From Facklamia miroungae (lineage in GTDB: Bacteria; Bacillota; Bacilli; Lactobacillales; Aerococcaceae), in contig NZ_JAAXPS010000004.1 of assembly GCF_012396555.1 (NCBI RefSeq), positions 1 through 64,000 of the forward strand: 64,000 nucleotides of DNA, given 5' to 3'. The notes under the pieces are model-generated. The model saw only the letters and a list, made by a program, of their open reading frames with translations. It had not been told where the DNA came from and did no database searches. The translations under genes and the position numbers were made by a program. Shown here piece after piece: positions 36,853 through 45,360 of this stretch (position 1 is the first letter of the stretch; every line of letters begins with the position of its first letter).

Positions 36853-36877
36853 GACTGCCTATCCATTTATCGTTGCT

Positions 36878-36906
36878 ATTGTATCAAATCACCTAACTTC
36901 TTGCAA
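36878..36906 (-). promoter_or_regulatory. Promoter of mnmE
   Basis: The minus strand has TTGCAA (36901-36906), a 17-bp spacer and TACAAT (36878-36883). Confidence 0.7.
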
Positions 36907-36923
36907 GATTCTACGATTACTGC

Positions 36924-36952
36924 TTCAAAATTCTATAAAAAATCGCTACAAT
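36924..36952 (+). promoter_or_regulatory. Promoter of treR
   Basis: TTCAAA (36924-36929), a 17-bp spacer and TACAAT (36947-36952) precede treR by about 20 bp. The promoter is divergent from that of mnmE. Confidence 0.5.
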
Positions 36953-36973
36953 GAACTTAGGAGTCGTGATAAT

Positions 36974-37690
36974 ATGCACAAATTTGAAATGATTTACTTA
37001 GATTTAAAAAACAAAATCAAACAAGGAGTCTACCCTATTCAAAGTTTCTTACCTAGTGAAACGGATCTGGCTAAGCACTATAAAGTTTCTAGAGAAACGA
37101 TTCGTAAAGCTCAAACCAATCTGATAAAAGACGGCTATTTACATAAACAAAAGGGAAAAGGAGCTGTCGTTTTAGATTATGAGCAATTTTCTCTTCCTGT
37201 TTCTGGATTGACTTCTTATCAAGAACTAACTAAAAACCAATCGAGTAAACATATCACTCAGGTTATATTGTTTGAAACCATCTCAGTTCCTGATAATCTA
37301 ATCGGACTTTATGATCTTGCAGAGGACGAAAAGTTTATTCATTTAGTCCGAACCCGATCAGTCAACCAACAAGTTTTAATTGTAGATGAAGATTATATTC
37401 GTTGTAAGTACGTTCAATCCATTCCTGTTAAAGAGGCAGAACAATCGCTTTATCGCTATTTTGAACAAGAACTAAAGCTTGATATTGCGTATGCTGTAAA
37501 AGAATTTTTTGCTGAAAAAGCCAATTCCTTTTGTCAAGATTATATGGATATTAGTACAAAAGACTATGTCATTACAGTTAAAAGTCATGTTTTTTTAAAA
37601 GATACTAACTTTTTTCAAATGACCCTTTCGAGACATTTGATTGATCGCTTTCAATTTAAAGAAATAGCTTATCGCCGACATTCGATTTAA
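36974..37690 (+). CDS. treR: GntR/UTRA-family regulator, probably trehalose repressor TreR
   Basis: This 239-aa protein has an N-terminal GntR winged helix (about residues 5-70: PIQSFLPSETDLAKHYKVSR, TIRKAQTNLIKDGYL). The C-terminal UTRA ligand-binding domain covers about 85-230. In TreR relatives this domain binds trehalose-6-phosphate. The start at 36974-36976 follows TTAGGAG; an upstream in-frame ATG gives an extra 41 residues through the promoter and is rejected. The only tre genes in the window (39099-42307) lie 1.4 kb away in the opposite orientation, with a palindromic operator in front. Assignment to TreR rests on that context. Confidence 0.8.
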   Translation: MHKFEMIYLDLKNKIKQGVYPIQSFLPSETDLAKHYKVSRETIRKAQTNLIKDGYLHKQKGKGAVVLDYEQFSLPVSGLTSYQELTKNQSSKHITQVILFETISVPDNLIGLYDLAEDEKFIHLVRTRSVNQQVLIVDEDYIRCKYVQSIPVKEAEQSLYRYFEQELKLDIAYAVKEFFAEKANSFCQDYMDISTKDYVITVKSHVFLKDTNFFQMTLSRHLIDRFQFKEIAYRRHSI

Positions 37691-37696
37691 TCTATT

Positions 37697-37732
37697 AAAA
37701 GCCTCCACTTAAAAAATAAAGGGAGGCTTTTT
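37697..37732. terminator. Bidirectional terminator between treR and the GerMN lipoprotein gene
   Basis: AAAAGCCTCC and GGAGGCTTTTT enclose an A-rich loop. There are T-runs on both strands, and the flanking genes converge on it. Confidence 0.8.
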
Positions 37733-37737
37733 GTTGT

Positions 37738-38964
37738 TTATTCGATGATTAATTTTTCACGATCTGGTATTGGTTTATCGTTAACTGTTGTTACATTATC
37801 ATTAGAGGTGTCCTGACCTAACCAAGCTGGATCTATTTCATGAACACCATTTGGTGGATAAGGAATCGAATTGAGTAACATCCCATTAGTGAATACTTCT
37901 AATCTGACTTGATTGACAGAATAATAATTTGCTAGATTGACCATCATAGCTATGGCAACTGCTTTTTCGCCCGCTGGGTGTTGATTCATTGTAGCCACGA
38001 CCCCACTTGAGAAGTTAAGATGGGCAATTCCGTTATTTTCATAAATATCAATGACTTGAATTGCTGGACTTATCCATGCATTATCATAAAAAAAACGTTG
38101 AAAAGCTGAAACTAACGTATCATTGGTCTGCCAAGCAAAATCAACATTTTCTTTTTGAATAAAGGGCGTCTCAGTTGATGAACGTGGCATATATACCTCT
38201 TCTTTAGTCACTAACATTACATTGTCCGTAATTGATTTTGCAAGGGATTGCTCATCAGTCCCTTTTTGCCATTCAGCAATGATACCCTTATCAGCCGCTA
38301 TTAACTGGTGTTTTTCTCCTTCTTCCATTTGAATGATCACTTCAACGACTTTCTGATAGTCGTGACCTTCTAAACTTAATTCCCGATACAAACCTACAAT
38401 TTCTGATTGCATACGATTATCTGAAGTCCATTTTGTTCCTTCTTTGATAGGAGATTGCAAAAGTGTGTGACTTTCTTCTAATTGATTAGTTTTTAAGGGT
38501 GTTAATAAATAATTAGTATGAGCCTTACCAACTGGAATTTGACCATATTGTTGTATATTTTCCGTATTCCATCGGTAGAGCTCGATAATATCATTTTCAT
38601 TATTATTGATTTTACGCACTTGCATTTGTTGTGTCGTTTGATCTATATAATCTACATAAGATATTATACCATTTGAGTATGTTTTCACCTGGTTGGCCTT
38701 GTATGGCAAAAAGTCTTGCAAATTATAGGTTACATCCTCTGCTTCTTTCACCCACGATTTGGAATCGAATGTTATCTGATCTGCTGATTTAGAATGCTCT
38801 TTATTAGTATCCTCGTCAACTTCATCTTGTTCCTCCTGAGCTTGTTTCTTTTCAATTTTGATTTGATTTTCTTTACTCAATTTAATCATTGGTTCTTGTT
38901 TACAAGCTGACAAAGTAAAAATGATGATCAAGAGACAGAATATTTTTTTGCTTGAAACACTCAA
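37738..38964 (-). CDS. Lipoprotein with C-terminal GerMN domain
   Basis: This is an exported lipoprotein of about 408 aa. The signal ends in the lipobox FTLSAC. An acidic, low-complexity linker follows to about residue 65, then a middle domain without a recognised motif. A GerMN-like domain comes last at about residues 300-370 (VIDIYENNGIAHLNFSSG, then VNLANYYSVNQVRLEV). GerMN domains occur in germination and envelope proteins; the role in non-sporulating cocci is unknown. TTG at 38962-38964 has GGAGG at good spacing, while a GTG three codons earlier overlaps that site. It lies downstream of treC behind a terminator. Confidence 0.75.
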   Translation of the reverse strand: MSVSSKKIFCLLIIIFTLSACKQEPMIKLSKENQIKIEKKQAQEEQDEVDEDTNKEHSKSADQITFDSKSWVKEAEDVTYNLQDFLPYKANQVKTYSNGIISYVDYIDQTTQQMQVRKINNNENDIIELYRWNTENIQQYGQIPVGKAHTNYLLTPLKTNQLEESHTLLQSPIKEGTKWTSDNRMQSEIVGLYRELSLEGHDYQKVVEVIIQMEEGEKHQLIAADKGIIAEWQKGTDEQSLAKSITDNVMLVTKEEVYMPRSSTETPFIQKENVDFAWQTNDTLVSAFQRFFYDNAWISPAIQVIDIYENNGIAHLNFSSGVVATMNQHPAGEKAVAIAMMVNLANYYSVNQVRLEVFTNGMLLNSIPYPPNGVHEIDPAWLGQDTSNDNVTTVNDKPIPDREKLIIE

Positions 38965-39056
38965 ATCTGACACCTCCTAAAACAAGCTATATTATATCAT
39001 AATTCTTCCAACCTTCTAATAAATATTTAGTATTCTATTTTAAATTAGTAGACAGT

Positions 39057-39091
39057 AAAAAAGACTGAAACTAGGTACTTCGTTTCAGTCT
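39057..39091 (-). terminator. Intrinsic terminator of the tre operon
   Basis: AGACTGAAAC pairs with GTTTCAGTCT, followed by TTTTTT on the minus strand, right after the hydrolase stop. Confidence 0.85.
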
Positions 39092-39098
39092 AATGAAT

Positions 39099-40784
39099 TT
39101 ATTCCTTGAATAAATAAGCAACTGTTTCATAAGGTCCAAATTCTAATGAAGTCGTTCCATTATACCTTTTGTGTAAAGGTCCATTGCCCAATAATGATTT
39201 TGCTTTTCTATTTTGATAGGCTTTTGGCATTGTAAAAAGGCGCTCTTGTTCACCAAAGTGACAAATGACTAATAATTCTTGATTTGGCTGGTTTTCACTT
39301 TCAAGTTTCCTGACATAAACCATAAAATGAGGATCGTCTAAATATAATCCTCGATAACTTCCTTTTTGAATGATTGGATTTTCCTTACGCAAACGAATAA
39401 GTTGTTGGTAATAATGGAATATACCTTCTTGATTTAATTCTTTTTTAGCATTGATATTTTGAAAGTTATTAGCAATCGCTAACCAAGGCTCTCCTTTTGT
39501 AAAACCAGCTCCTATTTGATCACTCCATTGCATAGGCGTTCGACTATTATCACGGGATTTAGCTTGAATAATAGACATTATTTCTTCTTCACCAAGACCT
39601 TTATCTTTCAAAATACGATAATAGTTTTTTGTTTCAACATCTTGATATTGTTCAATATTTGAAAAGTTTGGATTAGTCATTCCAATTTCTTCTCCTTGAT
39701 AAATATATGGAGTGCCACGAAGAAAATGAATCATCTGAGCCAGCATTGTCGCTGTTTCAAAAGGATAGTTATCAGTATCTCCAAAGCGAGAGTTGGCTCG
39801 TGGTTGATCATGATTGTTTAAAAACAGTGCGTTCCATCCATGACCTTGAAACATTCCTACTTGCCAGTCATCAATTATTTTTTTAAATTGAATAAAATCA
39901 AAAGCTGAATTCGACCATTTCTCTCCTTTTTCATAATCAACTTTCAAATGATGGAATGAAAAGATCATTGACAATTTATTTTCGGTCGGATTGGTATAAG
40001 ATATACCCGCATCAATTGTAGTTGAGGACATTTCTCCTACCGTCACAAAAGAAGCATCTTGACCGAAAGTAGTCTGATTTAACTCTTCAATCCATTGACC
40101 TACAATTGGAGTATCTGTATAGAGTGCTTTTTCTTGATTGATATCGACCTGTTGACTATCAACCAAGATAGGCGCTTTTCCAATTACATTTAAAACATCA
40201 AAGCGAAAGCCTTTAACTCCTTTATTCATCCAAAATTTAACAACCTCTTGTAAAGACTTTCTAACTTTAGGATTGTGCCAATTTAAATCGGCTTGCGTTT
40301 TATCATATAGATGGAGATAATATAAATCTGTTTCTCCAAATTTCTCCCAAGCTGGACCCCCAAATTTAGATTGCCAATTAGTCGGCAATGAACCATCTTC
40401 CTTCAAAGGTCTTATATAATAAAAGTCTTGATATTCTTTGTCTCCAGCAAGAGCTTTTTGAAACCATTCATGTTCAGTTGAAGTATGATTAAAAACCATA
40501 TCCAACATGATCTCAATTTCGTGCTTTTTTGCTTGAATGACTAATTCTTCAAAATCTGACATCGTTCCGAATTGTGGATCAATCGCAGTATAATTACTCA
40601 CATCATAGCCATTATCGTTTTGGGGAGATGGATAAAATGGACTTAACCAAATCATATCAATCCCTAGCTTTTGTAAATAATCTAAGCGTTGGATGATTCC
40701 TCTTAAATCACCAATACCGTCCCCGTTCGAGTCTTGAAAAGAGCGTGGGTAAATTTGGTAAATAACTTTTTGGCTTAAATCCAT
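39099..40784 (-). CDS. treC: Alpha,alpha-phosphotrehalase (trehalose-6-phosphate hydrolase)
   Basis: This cytoplasmic GH13 enzyme splits trehalose-6-phosphate, made by the PTS, into glucose and glucose-6-phosphate. The 561-aa length is typical. Visible GH13 regions are DMVFNHTS (region I), GFRFDVLNVIGK with the nucleophile aspartate (II), TVGEMSS with the acid/base glutamate (III) and NNHDQPR (IV). It lies 11 bp downstream of the EIIBC gene. Oligo-1,6-glucosidase is the main alternative within this family, but the PTS partner favours phosphotrehalase. It is also called treA in Bacillus. Confidence 0.88.
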   Translation of the reverse strand: MDLSQKVIYQIYPRSFQDSNGDGIGDLRGIIQRLDYLQKLGIDMIWLSPFYPSPQNDNGYDVSNYTAIDPQFGTMSDFEELVIQAKKHEIEIMLDMVFNHTSTEHEWFQKALAGDKEYQDFYYIRPLKEDGSLPTNWQSKFGGPAWEKFGETDLYYLHLYDKTQADLNWHNPKVRKSLQEVVKFWMNKGVKGFRFDVLNVIGKAPILVDSQQVDINQEKALYTDTPIVGQWIEELNQTTFGQDASFVTVGEMSSTTIDAGISYTNPTENKLSMIFSFHHLKVDYEKGEKWSNSAFDFIQFKKIIDDWQVGMFQGHGWNALFLNNHDQPRANSRFGDTDNYPFETATMLAQMIHFLRGTPYIYQGEEIGMTNPNFSNIEQYQDVETKNYYRILKDKGLGEEEIMSIIQAKSRDNSRTPMQWSDQIGAGFTKGEPWLAIANNFQNINAKKELNQEGIFHYYQQLIRLRKENPIIQKGSYRGLYLDDPHFMVYVRKLESENQPNQELLVICHFGEQERLFTMPKAYQNRKAKSLLGNGPLHKRYNGTTSLEFGPYETVAYLFKE

Positions 40785-40795
40785 TTTATACCTCC

Positions 40796-42307
40796 TTATT
40801 TATTATTGAAAAAAGGAATATCAAAATCTAAACCAGCATCTGTTAGAAAATTCATTTTTTTAAAGGTCAAAGTTAGAACAAAAGGCACAACGATCGCAAC
40901 AGCCATGGCGACAAAGAACCATAACATATACGGTTGTTGGATGACTAAGAAACCTGGTAATCCACCCACACCAATGGAGTTAGCAGTTATACTCGTCATA
41001 GTAGACAATAGACCTGCTAAACCAGAACCAATCATAGCTGCTACAAAGGGAAAGACATGTTTTAAAGTAACCCCAAACATAGCAGGTTCAGTTACCCCTA
41101 AATAAGCCGAAATATAAGATGGAACTGTAATTTGTGATTCTTCTTCATTTTTACGCGTCATCCACCAATAGGCTAAAACAGCTGAACCTTGAGCGATATT
41201 TGATAAAGCAATCATCGGCCACAAAACAGTTCCTTCATTCGATGCAATCAGCTGCGCATCAATAGCATTGGTCATATGGTGAAGACCTGTAATAACCAAA
41301 GGTGCGTATAAGGCACCAAATAAGAAACCAAAAACAGCTTTAAGAGGACCGGTTAAGCCCCAAGTTACCCCTTCAGCAATTATATTTCCAATCCACCATC
41401 CAATTGGTCCTAAAATCGTATGCGCTAAAATAACGGCAGGTAATAAAGCTAAAAAAGGAACCAAAATCATTGATAAATATTCAGGTACTCGCTTACGCCA
41501 GAATTTTTCTAACCAAGCCAAAGCTAACCCTGCAAACATAGCTGGTAAAACTTGTGCTTGATAACCAATCATATCTAATTGGAAAAACCCAAAATCCCAT
41601 TGAGGAATAGCGCCTTCTGCGAAAGCTCCTGGAGCTTGATAAGCATTTAATAACTGAGGAGAAACAAGAGTAATTCCTAAAACAATCCCCAAAATTTGAG
41701 TGGTACCCATTTTTCGAGTAACTGACCAGGTAATACCAACTGGTAAGAAGTGAAAAATGGCTTGTGCTGGTAACCACAAGAAATGATTCACACCACTCCA
41801 AAAAGGTGAAACATTTACGATAGTATTCCAAACAGGAGATCCATCCGCATTGGTTAACTTAACGCCATCTTCAACGGCTTGACCTAAAGCTTGAAAACCA
41901 ACACCTTCTAATATATTACGAAAACCTAAAATTAAACCTCCAACAATAATCGCAGGAATAATTGGTGCAAAAACTTCAGCCAAAAATGTCATTACCTTCT
42001 GCCACCAAACCTGGTTCGATTCAGCCGCTGCTTTAACATCTTCCTTGCTAGTGGATGAGATATGAGTTAACTTTACGAAATCCTCGTGAAAATCATTGAC
42101 TTGATTACCTATAATTACTTGAAATTGACCAGCTTGAGTGAAAGTTCCTTTAACTGAAGGAAGTGCTTCAATTTCTTTAATCTTTGCCTTATCCGGATCT
42201 TTTAAAGCAAATCGCATCCTGGTTGCACAGTGTGTCATAGCCCCAATATTTTCTTCTCCACCGATTAACTTTAAGAGTTCTTTGGCATCATGCTCAAATT
42301 TGGACAT
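40796..42307 (-). CDS. treP: PTS trehalose-specific EIIBC component
   Basis: This 503-aa protein has an N-terminal EIIB domain of the glucose-sucrose superfamily with the phospho-cysteine C27 in MTHCATRMRF. A linker to about residue 105 follows, and then an EIIC domain with about ten membrane helices (PIIPAIIVGGLILGFRN, GLHHMTNAIDAQL). No EIIA domain is fused, so a shared EIIA-Glc is needed. GGAGGTCACAAA precedes the ATG. The promoter region contains a palindromic operator and a CcpA-like site. Confidence 0.88.
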   Translation of the reverse strand: MSKFEHDAKELLKLIGGEENIGAMTHCATRMRFALKDPDKAKIKEIEALPSVKGTFTQAGQFQVIIGNQVNDFHEDFVKLTHISSTSKEDVKAAAESNQVWWQKVMTFLAEVFAPIIPAIIVGGLILGFRNILEGVGFQALGQAVEDGVKLTNADGSPVWNTIVNVSPFWSGVNHFLWLPAQAIFHFLPVGITWSVTRKMGTTQILGIVLGITLVSPQLLNAYQAPGAFAEGAIPQWDFGFFQLDMIGYQAQVLPAMFAGLALAWLEKFWRKRVPEYLSMILVPFLALLPAVILAHTILGPIGWWIGNIIAEGVTWGLTGPLKAVFGFLFGALYAPLVITGLHHMTNAIDAQLIASNEGTVLWPMIALSNIAQGSAVLAYWWMTRKNEEESQITVPSYISAYLGVTEPAMFGVTLKHVFPFVAAMIGSGLAGLLSTMTSITANSIGVGGLPGFLVIQQPYMLWFFVAMAVAIVVPFVLTLTFKKMNFLTDAGLDFDIPFFNNK

Positions 42308-42330
42308 TTTGTGACCTCCTATTTATAAAT

Positions 42331-42352
42331 TTAACTTGTCTATACAAGTTAA
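42331..42352. promoter_or_regulatory. Palindromic operator, probable TreR site
   Basis: TTAACTTGT (42331-42339) and ACAAGTTAA (42344-42352) form a perfect 9-bp inverted repeat around CTAT. It starts right after the -10 and resembles the TTGT-n4-ACAA core of known tre operators. Confidence 0.7.
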
Positions 42353-42356
42353 TAAA

Positions 42357-42385
42357 ATTCTATCATGAAAGCGGTTAACATTCAA
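42357..42385 (-). promoter_or_regulatory. Promoter of treP-treC
   Basis: The minus strand has TTGAAT (42380-42385), a 17-bp spacer and TAGAAT (42357-42362). Confidence 0.75.
42366..42380. promoter_or_regulatory. CcpA (cre)-like site in the tre promoter spacer
   Basis: TGAAAGCGGTTAACA matches the cre pattern TGWAANCGNTNWCA except for one extra base. It fills the space between -10 and -35, where CcpA would block transcription. Confidence 0.5.
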
Positions 42386-42395
42386 ACATAATTGC

Positions 42396-42429
42396 AAAAA
42401 AAAATCTCCAAACCTTTCGGTTGGAGATA
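42396..42429 (-). terminator. Intrinsic terminator after jag
   Basis: ATCTCCAACC pairs with GGTTTGGAGAT, followed by nine T residues on the minus strand. Confidence 0.85.
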
Positions 42430-42436
42430 AAATTTA

Positions 42437-43393
42437 TTATTGAACATAATCAACAACTAAGTAGCGATTAGGATCTTTACCTTCAGAATGGGTTGAAATA
42501 TGGTCATAGCGACCGAGATAGGCATGAATTTGCTTACGCTCATAAGCCGGAAGTGGATCCAAAATAACTGTCTGTTTAGTCCTTAAGACTTGTTCCGCTG
42601 TACGTTCAGCAATTTGTTCGAGAACATTTAAACGACGATCACGATAATCCCCCACATTTAATAAGACAGATATTCTTTTACGATCACGTTTATGTAATAA
42701 GACTTGAATTAAAGTTTGTAATGAATTAATGATCTTACCGTGTTTGCCAATGACTAAGCCTGACTTATCTGTTTCAATATTAAATACTAATTGATTTCCT
42801 TTTAATTCATATTCAATATGTGATTCTGCTCCATATAATCGAATCACTTCTTCTAAATACTGACAAGCAGCTTGATATTCTTCTTCAATAGATATTTGAT
42901 CTTGTCCATCATTCATCTCAGTTAAATCTGTTTTTTCATGATCTGTTTCAGTTTCTTCTGTATTTTCTTTTACAATAGATACTTCAATACTATTTTCTTT
43001 TTCATGATTCTCATCATCAAAATCAGATTTTATTGATGGACTTTCATTTTCATAAATTTCATTATCAGATTCTTTGACTGGCTCACTATGTTTTTGATTG
43101 TTTTGACGAATATAATCCTTTGTTTTGCTAGAAGTTTCTTTACGGGTTACTTTAGTTTTACTGTCAATTCCCGCTTCTTTTTCTAATTTATGGGTTAATT
43201 CTTTCAAAGAAAGATCCGTTTTTGCTTCAATATGAACGACAGCTTCTTGTTTTCCAAATCCGAAAAAGCCCTTCTTACCTTCACTGATCACCCGAATTTC
43301 AGCTTCATCTCGACTAATTTTCAATTGTTTTAAACCTTTTTCAATGGCTGATTCTACATTTTCAGCACGCACAGTAATATTATGATCTAACAT
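42437..43393 (-). CDS. jag: Jag/KhpB RNA-binding protein
   Basis: KhpB (Jag, EloR) is an RNA-binding regulator of cell elongation. The 318-aa protein has the Jag_N domain (about residues 1-52, with KKGFFGFGKQEAVVHI). A long acidic, disordered linker (about 60-165) follows. The KH domain carries SGLVIGKHGKIINSLQTL, and the R3H domain ends in PNRYLVVDYVQ. It lies 18 bp after yidC in the usual rpmH-rnpA-yidC-jag operon and ends at a terminator. Confidence 0.94.
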   Translation of the reverse strand: MLDHNITVRAENVESAIEKGLKQLKISRDEAEIRVISEGKKGFFGFGKQEAVVHIEAKTDLSLKELTHKLEKEAGIDSKTKVTRKETSSKTKDYIRQNNQKHSEPVKESDNEIYENESPSIKSDFDDENHEKENSIEVSIVKENTEETETDHEKTDLTEMNDGQDQISIEEEYQAACQYLEEVIRLYGAESHIEYELKGNQLVFNIETDKSGLVIGKHGKIINSLQTLIQVLLHKRDRKRISVLLNVGDYRDRRLNVLEQIAERTAEQVLRTKQTVILDPLPAYERKQIHAYLGRYDHISTHSEGKDPNRYLVVDYVQ

Positions 43394-43411
43394 ATCATCA
43401 CTCCTTTTATT

Positions 43412-44251
43412 TTATTTACGACTCTTAGCTTTTTTCAAAGCCTTACGCAGCTGTCTTTCTTTTTCTTTTTCTTGAGCAATCCGCTCTTGACGTTCTTTTA
43501 TTATCTTATAAGGATTGTTAAAAATTAAAATAATGATTACAGTAATTAAATTGGAAATGAACCAGTAGAGTGAAATCGCACTAGGAAAAGCAAATGAAAT
43601 GAAAAAGATCATTAGTGGCATAGTAACCATCATTATTTTTACCGATATATTTTGTTGCGGATTTGTTTTACTATTCAAATAAGTAGTTAAGAAAGTAAAT
43701 AGAGCCGCTAATAGTGGGAATATAAAGTAAGGATCAGGTTGGCCTAAATCAACCCATAAGAAATGTCCTTGACGTAATAACTCTGTTCTTGAAATGACTT
43801 GATAAAGAATGATCATAATCGGAAATTGTAGTAAGGTTGGCAAACATCCTGCATATTGATTAACCCCTTTTTTCTCAAACAGGGCTTGTTGTTCTGCTTG
43901 AAGCAATTCCATTGAATGACGGTCTTTATTAGGGTATTTTTCTTTAATCGCATCAATTTCTGGTTGCAATTCCATCATTTTAGATTGCGATTTCATTTGC
44001 ATTAAAGTCAAAGGAATTAAAAGAATCCGTACTAAAAGAGTAAAAATAATGATTCCTAAACCAAAATTATTGCCCATTAAATGACTCAACCAAATAATAA
44101 ATTGGGACAATGGAAATAGAATAAATTGATCCCAGAAATTAGTTGATTGGCTAGTGATCGGTTCATTAATGTTACCACATGCAGAAAGTAATACGATAAA
44201 GCTGACTAAAAGCGAAAGCTTAAAAAATTTATTGAATTGTTTATTGCTCAT
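43412..44251 (-). CDS. yidC: Membrane protein insertase YidC/Oxa1
   Basis: YidC inserts and folds membrane proteins with or without SecYEG. The 279-aa protein has a lipoprotein signal (VLLSAC, C25) and five membrane helices. The conserved cytoplasmic hairpin includes QMKSQSKMMELQPEIDAIKEKY up to KKGVNQYAGCLPTLLQFPIM (given in two parts: QMKSQSKMMELQPEI and YAGCLPTLLQFPIM). The catalytic-groove arginine lies in VRILLIPLTLMQ. The C-terminal tail is highly basic, as in ribosome-binding YidC2 types. It overlaps rnpA by 11 bp. Confidence 0.95.
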   Translation of the reverse strand: MSNKQFNKFFKLSLLVSFIVLLSACGNINEPITSQSTNFWDQFILFPLSQFIIWLSHLMGNNFGLGIIIFTLLVRILLIPLTLMQMKSQSKMMELQPEIDAIKEKYPNKDRHSMELLQAEQQALFEKKGVNQYAGCLPTLLQFPIMIILYQVISRTELLRQGHFLWVDLGQPDPYFIFPLLAALFTFLTTYLNSKTNPQQNISVKIMMVTMPLMIFFISFAFPSAISLYWFISNLITVIIILIFNNPYKIIKERQERIAQEKEKERQLRKALKKAKSRK

Positions 44252-44621
44252 TACGACCTCCAGATAATTCTTTTATTAGTGATGGATTAATTATATTGGC
44301 TTTCTTCATAACATGGATCATTGATTTTTTTATTTGGGCAAGATTCTTGTCACAAATATCTTTACGGGCAATTAAAAGAAAATCGACTTGAGGAAGAATA
44401 GCCGGTTCTATCTCATGTAATGCTTGACGTAAATAACGCTTTATTTGATTTCTCACAACGGCATTACCTAATTTTTTGCCTACTGATAAACCTACTCGAA
44501 AATGTTTTTGATTAGGTTTTGCATAAGTATAGATCACCAATTGACGATTTGCCGTCGATATTCCCTGATGAAAAACCTTTTGAAAATCCTTATCACTTTT
44601 TACTCGAAATTCTTTCTTCAC
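44241..44621 (-). CDS. rnpA: Ribonuclease P protein component
   Basis: RnpA assists the RNase P RNA in 5' tRNA maturation. The 126-aa protein has the RNR signature RNQIKRYLRQ and the N-terminal KSDKDFQKVFHQG block. The start is GTG at 44619-44621. The C-terminal 10-12 residues are longer than usual and overlap yidC. Confidence 0.95.
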   Translation of the reverse strand: MKKEFRVKSDKDFQKVFHQGISTANRQLVIYTYAKPNQKHFRVGLSVGKKLGNAVVRNQIKRYLRQALHEIEPAILPQVDFLLIARKDICDKNLAQIKKSMIHVMKKANIINPSLIKELSGGRNEQ

Positions 44622-44707
44622 TAAGCCACCACTCCATTGTTTTAGAGTCCTCTTATCATTATATCAAAAATAACAATAATTGGAACGGATCTCTTTATTT
44701 TATCCAT

Positions 44708-44733
44708 AAAAAAAAGGCCTCACGCGGAAGCCT
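44708..44733 (-). terminator. Terminator-like hairpin between rpmH and rnpA
   Basis: The minus strand has AGGCTTC-CGCGT-GAGGCCT with one G-U pair, followed by eight T residues. It probably allows partial read-through into rnpA, since no clear separate rnpA promoter was seen. Confidence 0.7.
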
Positions 44734-44738
44734 AAGAA

Positions 44739-44876
44739 TTATGCTGTTAGCTTTTTGCGTCCTTTTAAGCGGCGCTTGCTTAATACACGACGTCCATTTT
44801 TTGTTGCCATGCGTTTACGAAAACCATGTTCTTTACTACGTTGACGTTTTTTAGGTTGGTATGTTCTCTTAGTCAT
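44739..44876 (-). CDS. rpmH: Ribosomal protein L34
   Basis: This 45-aa protein starts [20 protein letters not shown] and ends GRKKLTA, one residue longer than the common 44 because of the Thr after the first Met. AAGGAGGTGTATTGC precedes the ATG. It is the first gene left of oriC. Confidence 0.97.
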   Translation of the reverse strand: MTKRTYQPKKRQRSKEHGFRKRMATKNGRRVLSKRRLKGRKKLTA

Positions 44877-44920
44877 GCAATACACCTCCTTATTCCTAAA
44901 TATAAACAATACTAGAATAG

Positions 44921-44948
44921 TTTATAAGAATTACCACTTTAAAGTCAA
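44921..44948 (-). promoter_or_regulatory. Promoter of rpmH
   Basis: The minus strand has TTGACT (44943-44948), a 16-bp spacer and TATAAA (44921-44926). Confidence 0.7.
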
Positions 44949-44949
44949 G

Positions 44950-45310
44950 TCTTTTTTCTATTAACTACCAGAATTATCGATATTTAAATGGTTAAATAAG
45001 AACTTTATCCACAGATTATACACAAAGGCAAATAATATTTTATTTACTCATTTGATTTATAAACAATATTAAAGTTAATTTATCCTCAACTTTCAGGTTT
45101 GTTCATAAAATGAAACTTATACACATATGTTGTTCATAAGTTTTCATAATCATTGATATTATCGCTGTCTCTTTATCAACACTTATCCACATTCTTTCCT
45201 GAAGTATTAAAAACTAGCACTTTATCCACAAAAACTAATACCATGTGTATAAGTCAAATGTACATATGTGGATTTGTTTTTTTATTAATCCTAGCTTGTG
45301 GAAAACTTTC
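44950..45310. other. oriC: Chromosomal replication origin oriC (DnaA-box cluster)
   Basis: Perfect DnaA boxes TTATCCACA lie at 45005-45013, 45183-45191 and 45222-45230. Near matches are TTATACACA at 45016 and 45117, TTATCCTCA at 45080, and TTATCAACA at 45173. Reverse boxes lie at 45244-45252, 45267-45275 and 45297-45305. An AT-rich stretch covers 45030-45080. No protein gene fits here. With the box at 46703-46711 after dnaA, the origin is bipartite around dnaA, as in Bacillus. Confidence 0.92.
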
Positions 45311-45323
45311 AATATGGTACAAT
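45296..45323 (+). promoter_or_regulatory. Promoter of dnaA
   Basis: TTGTGG (45296-45301), a 16-bp spacer and TACAAT (45318-45323). The -35 overlaps a reverse DnaA box (45297-45305), which suggests autoregulation. Confidence 0.55.
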
Positions 45324-45360
45324 ATTCTTGAGCTATATAAACTTATTTGAGGTGAAATTT

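Noticed and set aside
45153-45350. Open frame of 65 codons inside oriC
   Set aside because: It is made of DnaA boxes and AT-rich DNA, has no ribosome binding site and overlaps the dnaA promoter.
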